From Alphaproteobacteria bacterium (GTDB lineage: Bacteria; Pseudomonadota; Alphaproteobacteria; Rhodospirillales; Rhodospirillaceae): a stretch of 64,000 nt of DNA. Below are positions 27,880-37,560 of the stretch, one piece after another. The translations under genes were made by a program, and so were the position numbers. The notes beneath the pieces are model-generated. The model made no database searches, had not been told where the DNA came from, and was given only the letters and a program-made list of their open reading frames with translations. The DNA is taken from assembly GCA_030604885.1 (NCBI GenBank), contig JAUVUZ010000008.1:1-64000 (forward strand), given 5' to 3'. The first letter of the stretch is position 1; each line of letters begins with the position of its first letter.

Positions 27880-29322
27880 ATGGTCGGTGAGTACGACCTC
27901 GTCGTTCGCGGCGGCATGGTGATCGACGGAACCAACCGGCCGCGCTTCCGCGCCGATATCGGGGTCCGGGACGGGCGGATCGCCGCCGTCGGCGATCTCG
28001 GCGGGGCGACGGCGCGGGAGGTTCTCGACGCGGCGGGGCGGATCGTCGCGCCCGGGTTTATCGACTCCCACACCCACGACGATCAGGCGCTGTTCGTCGA
28101 TCCGGAGATGATGGCGAAGGTTTCGCAGGGCGTGACCACGGTGATCACCGGCAACTGCGGCATCAGTTCCGCACCGATGACCACGGCGCGGCCCCTTCCT
28201 CCGCCGTTCAACCTTCTCGATCTGCCCGACGACCGGAGCTTTGCCGCGTTCGCCGACTATTTCGACGCCCTTGCCGATGCGCCACCGTCGGTGAACGTCG
28301 TGGGTCTGGTGGGGCATGCGTCGCTGCGCGTGCGGGCGATGGGTCGCGATCTCGATCGTCCCGCAAGCGCGGCGGAGATTGAGGAGATGCGGGAGACGCT
28401 GCGGCAAAGCCTCGAAGGTGGGGCGGTGGGGTTGTCCTCGGGACTGGTGTATCCCCCCGCCGCCGCCGCACCGATGGCGGAGCTGATCGAGATCGGCCGG
28501 CCGCTCGCCGAGTTTGGCGGCATCTACGTGACCCACATGCGCAATGAGGAAGACCGCGTGTTCGAAGCGCTGGAGGAGACCTTCGGCATCGGCCGCGCGC
28601 TCGGGATTCCGGTGGTGATCTCGCATCACAAGGTGATGTACCCGCGCAACTTCGGGCGTTCCGCCGCGACCCTGCCGCGCATCCGCGAGGCGATGGCGAA
28701 CCAGCGGGTGGGTCTCGACTGTTATCCCTATCATGCGAGTTCGACGATGATCCGCAGCGATCCCGCACTCGACGAGATGCGGGTGATCATTGCCGAGAGC
28801 GGCCCGCACCCGGAGTGCGACGGCCGCGAGCTTGCCGAGATCGCCGCCGAGTGGGGGGTGAAACCGCACGAGGCGGCGCGCCGCCTGCAGCCCGGCACCG
28901 CGGTCTACTTCACCATGGACGAAAACGACGTGCGGCGGATCCTGGCGTTCCCGCAGACCATGGTCGGTTCCGATGGAATCTGCGTCGGCAAGCGGCCGCA
29001 CCCGCGCCTTTGGGGAACCTTTCCCCGAGTCCTTGGCCACTATAGCCGCGATGTCGGGTTGTTTCCGCTCGAAACGGCGGTGTGGAAGATGACCGGCCTT
29101 TCCGCCGCGACCTTCGGCCTCGATGATCGTGGCGTGCTGCGTGTCGGCGCGGCGGCGGATATCACCGTGTTCGATGCGGATACGGTTCGGGACGCGGCAA
29201 ATTTCGAAACCCCGAGCGAGGCTGCCGAAGGGATCGCTGCGGTGGTGGTGAACGGCGCGATCACCTTGCGCGACGGCCTCCACACCGGTGCGCGCGCAGG
29301 TGTTCCCCTGCGGCGCGCCTGA
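27880..29322 (+). CDS. N-acyl-D-amino-acid deacylase (D-aminoacylase), copy 2
   Basis: This 480-aa paralogue of the preceding gene has HTHDDQ, VITGNCGIS, THMRNEEDRVFEALEE, SHHK and VGSDG. THMRNEED is the more canonical D-aminoacylase form; copy 1 has THLRDEAD. The two copies differ widely in the specificity region, so different acyl or side-chain preference is likely. TAGGAGAG precedes ATG 27880. It ends 10 nt before a convergent gene. Confidence 0.88.
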   Translation: MVGEYDLVVRGGMVIDGTNRPRFRADIGVRDGRIAAVGDLGGATAREVLDAAGRIVAPGFIDSHTHDDQALFVDPEMMAKVSQGVTTVITGNCGISSAPMTTARPLPPPFNLLDLPDDRSFAAFADYFDALADAPPSVNVVGLVGHASLRVRAMGRDLDRPASAAEIEEMRETLRQSLEGGAVGLSSGLVYPPAAAAPMAELIEIGRPLAEFGGIYVTHMRNEEDRVFEALEETFGIGRALGIPVVISHHKVMYPRNFGRSAATLPRIREAMANQRVGLDCYPYHASSTMIRSDPALDEMRVIIAESGPHPECDGRELAEIAAEWGVKPHEAARRLQPGTAVYFTMDENDVRRILAFPQTMVGSDGICVGKRPHPRLWGTFPRVLGHYSRDVGLFPLETAVWKMTGLSAATFGLDDRGVLRVGAAADITVFDADTVRDAANFETPSEAAEGIAAVVVNGAITLRDGLHTGARAGVPLRRA

Positions 29323-29331
29323 GCCTCGGCG

Positions 29332-30276
29332 TCAGTATCCGCGCGCGACGTCCACGGTGACCGGCAGGGTGTGCTGGCGTCGGTACTGACGGATGTTGCG
29401 CGCGACGGTCTCGGCGGCGCTTTCGCGCGGCGTCGGTGCGGAGAGATGGGGGAGGACGCTGACCCGAGGGTGCGACCAGAAACGGGAGTCCCGCGGCAGG
29501 GGTTCGACGTCGAACACGTCGAGGACGGCGTGGTAGAGATTACCCGCGTCGAGCGCGGCGAGCAGATCGTCGGCGACGATCAGCGGGCCGCGCGCGAAGT
29601 TGATGATCCCGGCGTCGCGCGGCAACAGGGCAAGCCGCTCCGCGTTCAGCAACCCCCGGGTTTCCGGCGTCAGCGGCAGAAGGCAGACGAGGATTTCGGA
29701 CCGCGCCAGAATGGTTTCGAGACCATCCATGCCGTGGTGGATTTCGATGTCGTTCACTGTCTTTGGCGAGCGGCTCCAGCCGGTGACGTTGAAGCCGGCG
29801 CTCTTGAGCAGCTTGGCGGCGGCGAGGCCGAGTTCGCCCAACCCCAGCACTCCGACGGTCACATCCTCGGCGGGGCGGTAGGGCAACTGCTCCCAGCGTC
29901 GCTCGCGCTGGAAAGCGGCGTAGGTCGGCATCCGGCGGAACAGGTAGTAGGTCCAGGCGAGAGCGGATTCCGCCATGGTTTTGCTCATCCGCGGATCGAC
30001 GAGGCGGACGATCGGGATTCCGGCGCTGCCGTATTCGGCCACCAGGCGCTCGACCCCCGCCCACAGGCTGTGGACCCATTTGAGGTTGGGGAGCTTGGCG
30101 AGGTTGTCCGGGTTGGGGCCCGCGACGATGGCGATGTCGATGTCGGCGTAGGATTCTGCCGTCAATCGGCGGAACGACACCACCGGCTCCTGCCGGAGCG
30201 CATCGCCGAGCACCTGGAGCCAGAGGGTTTCGTCGGTGTCGGTCATTTCCGAGACGAGGGCGATGTGCGGGCGCAT
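29332..30276 (-). CDS. D-2-hydroxyacid dehydrogenase, GhrA-like
   Basis: This 314-aa NAD(P)-dependent dehydrogenase has the Rossmann motif VGVLGLGELGLAAAKLL. Catalytic residues are readable as Arg in NFARGPLIVADDLL, Glu in DVFDVEPLP and His in PHLSAPTP, the set of glyoxylate/hydroxypyruvate reductase A. It probably reduces a 2-keto acid produced by amino-acid deamination. The ATG at 30276 with AGGAAGG upstream is preferred to the longer ORF start. It is the last gene of the reverse-strand cluster starting at the aminotransferase. Confidence 0.85.
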   Translation of the reverse strand: MRPHIALVSEMTDTDETLWLQVLGDALRQEPVVSFRRLTAESYADIDIAIVAGPNPDNLAKLPNLKWVHSLWAGVERLVAEYGSAGIPIVRLVDPRMSKTMAESALAWTYYLFRRMPTYAAFQRERRWEQLPYRPAEDVTVGVLGLGELGLAAAKLLKSAGFNVTGWSRSPKTVNDIEIHHGMDGLETILARSEILVCLLPLTPETRGLLNAERLALLPRDAGIINFARGPLIVADDLLAALDAGNLYHAVLDVFDVEPLPRDSRFWSHPRVSVLPHLSAPTPRESAAETVARNIRQYRRQHTLPVTVDVARGY

Positions 30277-30338
30277 GGCGGAGCCTTCCTGAAGGGTGCA
30301 CCGCTCCGGCAAGGGAGCGGCGCTGGGGAGATGAGGCG

Positions 30339-31043
30339 TTACTGCGCGGCCTTGAAGGCTTCGTAGCGCGCCTTGTTTCCCTCGTTCGGCGGATAGAGGC
30401 CGGGCAGGGGGGTGCCCTTCTCAACTTCGCTCATGATCCAGCCTTCGAGGCGTTCCTGCTCGACCGCGACCGGCACGATTTCGTCGATCAGCGCCTGCGG
30501 GATCACCACCGCGCCATCGTCGTCGACCACGATCGCGTCGCCCGGGAACACCGCGACGCCGCCGCAACCCACCGGCTCCTGCCAGTTGACGAAGGTGAGA
30601 CCGGCCACCGACGGCGGCGCGGCGACGCCGTCGCACCATACCGCGAGGCCGGAGGCGAGCACGCCCGCGACGTCGCGGACCACGCCGTCGGTCACCAGAC
30701 CGGCGACGCCGCGCTTCGCCATGCGCGAGCAGAGGATGTCGCCGAAGATGCCCGCGTCGGTGATGCCCATCGCGTCGACCACCGCGATGCAGCCTTCCGG
30801 CATCGCCTCGATCGCGGCGCGGGTGGAGATCGGCGACGACCACGACGCCGGGGTGGCGAGATCCTCGCGCGCCGGGACGAAGCGCAGCGTGAACGCCTCG
30901 CCGACGATTCGGCCCTGGCCTTCGCGCAGCGGCTTGGTGCCGCGCAGCCAGACGTTGCGCAGGCCTTTTTTAAGCAGGACGGTGGTCAGGGTCGCGGTCG
31001 AGACGTGCTTCAGCGCCGCGACGATCTCGGGGGAGAGAGCCAT
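30339..31043 (-). CDS. RraA-like / HMG-family aldolase
   Basis: This 234-aa protein has the RraA/HMG-aldolase fold with AMGITDAGIFGDILCSRMAKR and the metal/substrate motif GLVTDGVVRD. Members are either RNase E regulators (RraA, about 160 aa) or 4-hydroxy-4-methyl-2-oxoglutarate/4-carboxy-4-hydroxy-2-oxoadipate aldolases (about 230 aa). The length and catabolic context favour an aldolase or oxaloacetate-decarboxylase-like role. The exact substrate is unknown. It lies 12 nt downstream of the aminotransferase gene. Confidence 0.75.
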   Translation of the reverse strand: MALSPEIVAALKHVSTATLTTVLLKKGLRNVWLRGTKPLREGQGRIVGEAFTLRFVPAREDLATPASWSSPISTRAAIEAMPEGCIAVVDAMGITDAGIFGDILCSRMAKRGVAGLVTDGVVRDVAGVLASGLAVWCDGVAAPPSVAGLTFVNWQEPVGCGGVAVFPGDAIVVDDDGAVVIPQALIDEIVPVAVEQERLEGWIMSEVEKGTPLPGLYPPNEGNKARYEAFKAAQ

Positions 31044-31055
31044 GTTCGGGTGTCC

Positions 31056-32258
<1,203 letters not shown>

Positions 32259-32326
32259 TCTAGAAAACCTCTGCCAAGCTGAATTTCGCGGTCGAGTATG
32301 GGCGGAGGAGTCAGGGTAAAAAATCT

Positions 32327-32352
32327 ATATAATCGTGAATTCAGACGATATA
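32327..32352. promoter_or_regulatory. Dyad ATCGT-N8-ACGAT in the divergent LysR/aminotransferase region
   Basis: TATA-ATCGT-gaattcag-ACGAT-ATA forms an inverted repeat, flanked by a direct repeat AAAATCTAT. It sits 12 nt before the LysR ATG and 75-90 nt from the aminotransferase start. It is positioned like a LysR autoregulatory binding site (T-N11-A type). The site overlaps the alternative GTG 32335 start, which supports ATG 32365. Confidence 0.5.
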
Positions 32353-32364
32353 AAATCTATCTTC

Positions 32365-33252
32365 ATGGATACCCGCTTCCTCGAAAGCTTCGTGATGGTG
32401 GTCGAAACCGGCTCGATCGCCGAAACCGCGCGCCGCCTGTATCTTACCCCGGCGGCGGTGGCGCAGCGCCTGCGCGCGCTCGAGTCCGAACTCGGCAAGC
32501 CGCTGGTGTCGCGGGTGGGGCGCACGGTGCGCCCCACCGAAACCGGCATGGCGATTCTCGATCGCGCGCAACTGCTGCTCCGCACCGCGCGGGAGCTGCG
32601 CGCGGTGGACGTCGAGGGGGTGCTGAGCGGGTCGCTGCGCCTGGGCGCGACCTCGACCGCGTTGACCGGGTTGATGCCGCGAATTCTCTCCGAACTGATG
32701 GGGCGGCACCCGCAGATCGAGCTTTACATCGTGCCCGGCACTTCGGTGGATTTGTATCATCAGGTTTTGCAGGGCGAGCTGGATGGCGCGGTGATCGTGC
32801 AGCCGCAGTTCGCGATCCCGAAGGCGTGCGATTGGCAGTTGCTGCACGAGGAGCCGATGGTGGTGCTCGCGCCCGAAGCGCTGCGCGACGCCGACCCGCA
32901 CTGCTTGCTCGCGACCGAGCCGTTCATGCGTTACGACCGCAATCATTGGGGCGGGCAGCTCGTCGATCGCTATTTGCGGATGGCGGGGATTCGCCCGCGC
33001 GAACGCTTCGAGATGGATGCGCTCGACGCGATCGCGGCGATGGTGGATCGGGGGTTGGGGGTGTCGCTGGTGCCGGATTGGGCGCCGCCGTGGCCCGAGG
33101 GCTTGCGGATCGTCAAGCTGCCGCTGCCGATTCCCGGCTGGGTGCGGAGCGTCGGCCTGTTCTGGGTGCGGATGACGCCCGCCGCGCGGCTGGTGCGCGC
33201 CTTGAGCGAGGTCGCGGTGGATGCGATGACGGAGTGGAAAGGCCGGGGATGA
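32365..33252 (+). CDS. LysR-family transcriptional regulator
   Basis: This 295-aa protein has an N-terminal winged helix-turn-helix (FVMVVETGSIAETARRLYLTPAAVAQRLRALE) and a LysR substrate-binding domain. It is divergent from the aminotransferase-RraA-GhrA cluster and is its likely regulator. The stop codon lies in the loop of a strong terminator. ATG 32365 is chosen because the upstream GTG falls in the presumed operator; neither has a clear Shine-Dalgarno. Confidence 0.87.
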   Translation: MDTRFLESFVMVVETGSIAETARRLYLTPAAVAQRLRALESELGKPLVSRVGRTVRPTETGMAILDRAQLLLRTARELRAVDVEGVLSGSLRLGATSTALTGLMPRILSELMGRHPQIELYIVPGTSVDLYHQVLQGELDGAVIVQPQFAIPKACDWQLLHEEPMVVLAPEALRDADPHCLLATEPFMRYDRNHWGGQLVDRYLRMAGIRPRERFEMDALDAIAAMVDRGLGVSLVPDWAPPWPEGLRIVKLPLPIPGWVRSVGLFWVRMTPAARLVRALSEVAVDAMTEWKGRG

Positions 33253-33263
33253 CCCCGGCCTTT
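33238..33263 (+). terminator. Bidirectional terminator at the LysR 3' end
   Basis: AAAGGCCGGGG and CCCCGGCCTTT form a perfect 11-bp stem, and the LysR stop codon TGA lies in the ATGA loop. A/T runs are present at both stem ends, so it can serve both the LysR gene and the convergent SDR gene, which ends at 33271. Confidence 0.75.
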
Positions 33264-33270
33264 CGCGGTT

Positions 33271-34059
33271 TCAGACCGACTTGATCGAGCCGCCGTCGCA
33301 GCGGATCACCGAACCGGTGACGTAGCCCGCCGGTTCGCTGCAGAGGAACGCGGCGACCGCGCCGAACTCGGCGACCTTGCCGTAGCGGCCCGCCGGGATC
33401 GCCGCGCGCGAGGCGGCGCGGACCTCGTCGATGGTCTTGCCGGTGCGCTTCGCCGCGGCGGCGTCGAGCTGGTCGGTGCGCGCGGTGTGGATGCGGCCCG
33501 GCAGCAGCATGTTGCAGGTGACGCCATCGGCCGCGACCTCGTTGGCGAGGGTTTTGTTCCAGCCCACCAGAGCGCTGCGCAGGGTGTTGGACATGGCGAG
33601 GTTGGGAATCGGCTGGAGTACGCCGGAGGAGGCGCAGGTGAGCACGCGTCCCCAGCCCGTCGCGACCATCGCCGGGAGCAGGCGGTTGGTCAGGGCGATG
33701 ACGCGGAACACCATCGCCTGCGCCTGCGCGGTCAGGGTTTCCTCGTCCATCATCGTGCTGGTGCCCGGCGCGGGGCCGCCGGTGTTGTTGACCAGGATGT
33801 CGACCCGGCCGAGGCGGGTTTCCGCTTCCGCCGCCAAGGTGTCGACGAAGGCCGGGTTCGACAGGTCGGAGGCGACCCACTGGGCTTTGCCAGCGCCCCG
33901 CGCGTTGATCGCGTCGGTGGCGGCGGCGAGAGCCGCCTCGTCGCGACCGGTGAGGAGAACGCTCGCGCCTTCTGCCGCGAGTGCTTCGGCGATGCCTAGG
34001 CCGAGGCCTTTCGATGACGCCAGGACCAGCGCGGCCTTGCCCTTCAATCCGAAGTCCAT
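33271..34059 (-). CDS. Short-chain dehydrogenase/reductase with altered active site
   Basis: This 262-aa SDR has the nucleotide motif ASSKGLGLGIA, NNTGG (a variant of NNAG) and PGRIHTART near the C-terminus. The usual catalytic YxxxK is not visible: the expected place reads IPNLAMSNTLRSAL. This is shared, as far as I recall, by an SDR subgroup annotated as 3-oxoacyl-ACP-reductase-like. It could still bind NAD(P) and act by another residue, or serve a non-redox role. It is cotranscribed with the DapA-like and PxpA genes (2-nt spacing). Confidence 0.82.
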   Translation of the reverse strand: MDFGLKGKAALVLASSKGLGLGIAEALAAEGASVLLTGRDEAALAAATDAINARGAGKAQWVASDLSNPAFVDTLAAEAETRLGRVDILVNNTGGPAPGTSTMMDEETLTAQAQAMVFRVIALTNRLLPAMVATGWGRVLTCASSGVLQPIPNLAMSNTLRSALVGWNKTLANEVAADGVTCNMLLPGRIHTARTDQLDAAAAKRTGKTIDEVRAASRAAIPAGRYGKVAEFGAVAAFLCSEPAGYVTGSVIRCDGGSIKSV

Positions 34060-34061
34060 GT

Positions 34062-34991
34062 TCAGAGATCCTTGAGTTTGCTGTCGGTGCGCGCCATCAG
34101 GCGGTCGATTTCGGCGATGTCCACCGCCGAGAGTTTGGGCCCCGGCGCGCGCAGGGCGGAGTCGGCAATCACGCCGCGTCGCATCAGGATGTGCTTGCGG
34201 ACCGCCAGACCGAGTCCGAGTTGCTGTTCGAGGCGGAGAATCGGCAGATAGCAGTCGTAGAGGTCTTCCGCGGCGTCGTCCTTGCCTTCCGCATGGAGGC
34301 GGACGGTTTCGACCAGCGCCTCGGGGTAGGCGAAGCCGGTCATCGCGCCGTCCGCGCCCCGCATCAGTTCCTGCGGGAGGTAGAGGCCGCCGTTGCCGCA
34401 GAGGATCGAGAGGCGCGGCGAACCGGCTTTCTCGGCTTGGCGGATCGCAGTGATCTTGGCCAGCGCCGGGCTTTCCTCGTGCTTGAGCATGACGATCTGC
34501 GGCAGGTCGCGGGTGAGTTCGAGAATGCCGCGTGCCGAGATCGGCACGCCGGTGGTCTGGGGGAAGTCCTGGTAGACCACCGGGACCTCCGGGCCGATCG
34601 CGGCGCAGACCTGATGGAAGTAGGCGAGCACCCGGTCTTCGCGCGGCGTGCCCCGGCTCGGCGCGACCATTACGCCTGCCGCGCCCTTGTCCATCGCGAA
34701 CTTGGTGATGTCGGCGAGGTTACCCATTCCGGCGTCGGAAACGCCCGCGATCACCGGAATCCGGCCGTCGAGGCGGGTCATCACGCGGTCGAATACGGCG
34801 CGGCGCTCGTCGGGAGTGAGCTTGTCCGCTTCGCCCATGATGCCGAGGACGGTGACGCCATTCACGCCCGAGTCCACATAGAACTCCAGCAGGCGCTCGA
34901 GGCTGGGGAAGTCGATGGCCCCGTTCGCGGTGAACGGCGTCGCGCAGATGATGTAAACGCCGCGCGTGTTGCGGTCGATCAAGGTCGGCAT
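34062..34991 (-). CDS. DapA / N-acetylneuraminate-lyase family Schiff-base lyase
   Basis: This 309-aa (beta/alpha)8 protein has GVTVLGIMGEADKLTPDER (variant of the GTTGE motif), the Tyr in VVYQDFPQTTG and the Schiff-base Lys in IVMLKHEESP. It belongs to the dihydrodipicolinate synthase family, but the altered GTTGE makes true DHDPS unlikely; an aldolase or dehydratase of a 2-keto acid fits better. The start ATG 34991 is preferred to the long upstream ORF extension, which is shadow sequence. It lies between PxpA and the SDR in one operon. Confidence 0.85.
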   Translation of the reverse strand: MPTLIDRNTRGVYIICATPFTANGAIDFPSLERLLEFYVDSGVNGVTVLGIMGEADKLTPDERRAVFDRVMTRLDGRIPVIAGVSDAGMGNLADITKFAMDKGAAGVMVAPSRGTPREDRVLAYFHQVCAAIGPEVPVVYQDFPQTTGVPISARGILELTRDLPQIVMLKHEESPALAKITAIRQAEKAGSPRLSILCGNGGLYLPQELMRGADGAMTGFAYPEALVETVRLHAEGKDDAAEDLYDCYLPILRLEQQLGLGLAVRKHILMRRGVIADSALRAPGPKLSAVDIAEIDRLMARTDSKLKDL

Positions 34992-35002
34992 GAGCAGGGT
35001 CC

Positions 35003-35785
35003 TCAAGCGGTTGCGGTGGGGAGGGCGAAGGGCGCGAAGGTGATGCCTTCGGCGGCCATGGTGGCGCGCAAGGCAGCGGCGGTGGCGACCGCGCCGGGGG
35101 TGTCGCCATGGATGCACAAGGTGGCGGCGTCGACTTCGAGCTTGCGACCGCCGACGGTGGGGATGAAGCCGTCGCGCACCATGCACAGCACCTGCTCGAC
35201 GCTCTGCCGCGGGTCGTGGATCACCGCGTCGGGGCGCTGGCGCGAGGTGAGCATGCCGTTGTCGTCGTAGGTGCGGTCGGCGTAGACCTCGCAGGCGACG
35301 CGCAAACCGGCGCGTTCCGCCGCTTTCATGGTTTCCGAATAGGGCAGGGTGATGAAGGCGAGACTCGGGTCGACCGCCTTGATCGCGCGCACGCAGAGGG
35401 CGGCGAGGTCGGCGTCCTCGGCGGCGATGTTGCCGAGCGCGCCGTGGGTCTTGACGTGGGTGATCGGCCAGTCGAGGGCGTGCGCCATGCCCTGGATCGC
35501 GGCGATCTGATAGATCAACTGGGCTTCGAGATCTTCCGGCCGGTCGCCGAAAATTCTACGCCGTCCAAAGCCGTAGAGGTCCATGAACGACGGATGCGCG
35601 CCGATCGCAACCCCGTGCGCCTTGGCGGCGAGGATGGTGCGGCGCATCACCGCCGGGTCGCCCGCATGGAACCCGCACGCGATGTTGGCGGTGGTGATCA
35701 ACTCCATCATCGCGGCGTCGTCACCGATGGTGTAGGCGCCGAACCCTTCTCCCATGTCGCAGTTCAAATCCACCGAAGTGGTCAT
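35003..35785 (-). CDS. pxpA: PxpA / LamB-YcsF family (5-oxoprolinase subunit A-like)
   Basis: This 260-aa LamB/YcsF-family protein has DLNCDMGEGFG, NIACGFHAGDP, GAHPSF and a HVKTHGALGN segment where characterised PxpA has HVKPHG(M/A)LYN. PxpA with PxpB and PxpC forms an ATP-dependent 5-oxoprolinase. The partners are encoded 3-5 kb away on the other strand, behind the TRAP genes. The sequence is a divergent member, so the ring substrate may differ from 5-oxoproline. It starts a reverse operon pxpA-dapA-like-SDR, divergent from the TRAP operon. Confidence 0.82.
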   Translation of the reverse strand: MTTSVDLNCDMGEGFGAYTIGDDAAMMELITTANIACGFHAGDPAVMRRTILAAKAHGVAIGAHPSFMDLYGFGRRRIFGDRPEDLEAQLIYQIAAIQGMAHALDWPITHVKTHGALGNIAAEDADLAALCVRAIKAVDPSLAFITLPYSETMKAAERAGLRVACEVYADRTYDDNGMLTSRQRPDAVIHDPRQSVEQVLCMVRDGFIPTVGGRKLEVDAATLCIHGDTPGAVATAAALRATMAAEGITFAPFALPTATA

Positions 35786-35855
35786 TGCAACCTCCTGTCA
35801 AGCCCCGGGAATCGCGTCGGTTTTCCGGGTTTAAGCACAAATTTGCATCACGGCG

Positions 35856-35884
35856 TTGATTTGCGCAAAAAAGCATCATACGAT
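35856..35884 (+). promoter_or_regulatory. Candidate promoter of the TRAP-pxpBC operon
   Basis: TTGATT (35856-35861), a 17-nt spacer and TACGAT (35879-35884) give a well-spaced promoter reading toward the TRAP binding-protein gene, with a leader of about 90 nt. Confidence 0.5.
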
Positions 35885-35906
35885 CCCTCCTCACGGACAT
35901 ACAGGT

Positions 35907-35914
35907 GGTATACC
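35907..35914. promoter_or_regulatory. GGTATACC palindrome, possible GntR-type operator
   Basis: A perfect 8-bp palindrome within GTGGTATACCGA lies about 15 nt after the predicted transcription start. GntR regulators of the FCD subgroup often bind GGTATACC-like sites, and two FCD-type GntR genes are in the downstream operon. The pairing with either regulator is inference. Confidence 0.4.
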
Positions 35915-35982
35915 GAAATGGCAAGCCATTTGCGCTCCGCTTCCCCGAGCCTCTGCTCCTATCGACGAGAGGGATTTTGACG

Positions 35983-36966
35983 ATGAAGACATTCGGTATC
36001 CGCACCGCACTGGTCGCGGCGATTGCCCTGGCCGCCACCCCCGCTCTGGCGGAAACCCGTTGGGATATGTCCGTGGTCTGGCCGGAAGGGAACTTCCACA
36101 CCCAGGACGCCAAGGCCTTCGCCGACGAAGTGAAGAAGGTGACCAAGGGCAACGTGGTGATCACCGTCCACTCGGGCGGCGCGCTCGGGATCAAGGGGCC
36201 GGAAGGCATGGCGGCGGTGCGCGACGGCCTGGTGCCGGTCGCCGACATCCTGATGAACCAGCAGGTCGGCGAAGCGCCGGTGCTGGGCATCGAGACCCTG
36301 CCGTTCCTCGCGCCGACGACCCAGGACTTGGCGCTTCTGCATAAGTTCTTCCGTCCGAAGGTCGAGGACGTCGCGGCGAAGATGAATCAGAAGCTGCTCT
36401 ACATGGTGCCGTGGCCGGGTCAGGCGGTGTACTCGAAGCAGCCGATCAAGACCATCGACGACCTTGCCGGTCTCAAGCTTCGCGTCGTCGACGCGAACGG
36501 ACACGATTTCTTCACGCGCCTCGGCGCCGCGCCGTTGCAGATGCCCTGGGGCGAAGTGGTTCCCTCCCTCGCCGCGGGCACGATCACCGGCGTGACCACC
36601 TCTTCGTCCTCGGGCGTCGATGGCGCGTTCTGGGAGTTCCTGTCCAACATGAGCACCTTCAACTGGCAGGCCTCGAGCAACATCGTCACCGTCAATCTCG
36701 ACGCCTGGAAGGCGCTTTCGGCGAAGGACCAAGTCGCGATCGAGGATGCCGCGAAGCGCCTCGAAGGCCAGTTCTGGCTGGTCAGCCGCGCCGAAGACGC
36801 GAAGAAGCTTGAGATTCTGAAGTCGCACGGCGTCAACGTTGTCGAGCCCTCGCCGGAACTCAAGGCCGAGCTGATGAAACGCGCTAAGCCGATGTGGGAT
36901 GCCTTCAAAGCCCGCGTACCGGACTCCGCGCCGTACATCGACGCCTACCTCGCCGCCCGTAACTGA
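35983..36966 (+). CDS. TRAP transporter solute-binding protein (DctP family)
   Basis: This 327-aa periplasmic protein has a signal peptide (MKTFGIRTALVAAIALAATPALA) and the TRAP-binding fold, with the conserved LRVVDANGHDFFTRLGAAP region containing the substrate-carboxylate Arg. It delivers an organic acid to the adjacent DctQM. The ATG 35983 after AGAGGG is preferred over the GTG-extended ORF since it gives a clean signal peptide. Linkage to pxpBC suggests a cyclic carboxylate such as 5-oxoproline or an N-blocked amino acid. Confidence 0.87.
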   Translation: MKTFGIRTALVAAIALAATPALAETRWDMSVVWPEGNFHTQDAKAFADEVKKVTKGNVVITVHSGGALGIKGPEGMAAVRDGLVPVADILMNQQVGEAPVLGIETLPFLAPTTQDLALLHKFFRPKVEDVAAKMNQKLLYMVPWPGQAVYSKQPIKTIDDLAGLKLRVVDANGHDFFTRLGAAPLQMPWGEVVPSLAAGTITGVTTSSSSGVDGAFWEFLSNMSTFNWQASSNIVTVNLDAWKALSAKDQVAIEDAAKRLEGQFWLVSRAEDAKKLEILKSHGVNVVEPSPELKAELMKRAKPMWDAFKARVPDSAPYIDAYLAARN

Positions 36967-36974
36967 TGGTTTGA

Positions 36975-36994
36975 GGGGCGCCTTCGGGCGCCCC
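36975..36994 (+). terminator. UUCG-tetraloop hairpin between dctP and dctQ genes
   Basis: GGGGCGCC-TTCG-GGCGCCCC is a perfect stable hairpin 9 nt after the binding-protein stop, without a T run. Such hairpins commonly stabilise the upstream mRNA so that the binding protein is made in excess over membrane subunits. Confidence 0.5.
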
Positions 36995-37017
36995 ATCGGC
37001 CTGGAGATTTTCCGACC

Positions 37018-37560
37018 ATGACCAACGCCGAAGGCGGCCGCTTCGAGGCCGTGATTTCGAAGATCGATGCCGTGACGTTCGGCGCCTGCGTCGGCGGCAG
37101 CATCTGTCTCGCGGGGATTTTCATCCTCGTCGCGCTCGAGGTGCTGAGCCGCAACATTCTCGGGACCAGCATTCCGTTCAGCTGGGATTTCTCAGCCTAC
37201 ATGATGGGCGGGTGCTTCCTGTTGTCGTCGGGCAATGCGCTTAAGAGCGGCAGCCACGTGCGGGTCACCGCCCTGTTCGACGTGTTGTCGCCGCGCGGCG
37301 TGGTCCTGCTCAACCTCGCGGCGTGCGCCGTGGGTTTTGCGATTGCCTGCGTGCTGACCTATGCGCTGGGCAATATGGCCTATCTGTCGTTCGTGCGCGG
37401 CTCGGCGGCGGCAACCGTGGTGAAGACGCCGCTCTGGATCCCCCAGGGCGTGATGACCGTCGGCGCGGCGGTCTTCGTCCTCCAACTGGTGGCGCAGTTC
37501 CTGCGCGCATTGCGCGGCGAAATGCCGATGGCGCACACTTCGATCGAGGAAGCAGTGTAA
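37018..37560 (+). CDS. TRAP transporter small membrane subunit (DctQ family)
   Basis: This 180-aa protein has four predicted hydrophobic segments and the family pattern LEVLSRNILGTSIPFSWDFSAYMM. It bridges the binding protein and the large DctM subunit. The stop overlaps the DctM start by 1 nt. Confidence 0.87.
   Translation: MTNAEGGRFEAVISKIDAVTFGACVGGSICLAGIFILVALEVLSRNILGTSIPFSWDFSAYMMGGCFLLSSGNALKSGSHVRVTALFDVLSPRGVVLLNLAACAVGFAIACVLTYALGNMAYLSFVRGSAAATVVKTPLWIPQGVMTVGAAVFVLQLVAQFLRALRGEMPMAHTSIEEAV

Noticed and set aside
34062-34991. Housekeeping dihydrodipicolinate synthase (dapA)
   Set aside because: The GTTGE motif is altered and the gene is embedded in a catabolic operon with pxpA and an SDR.
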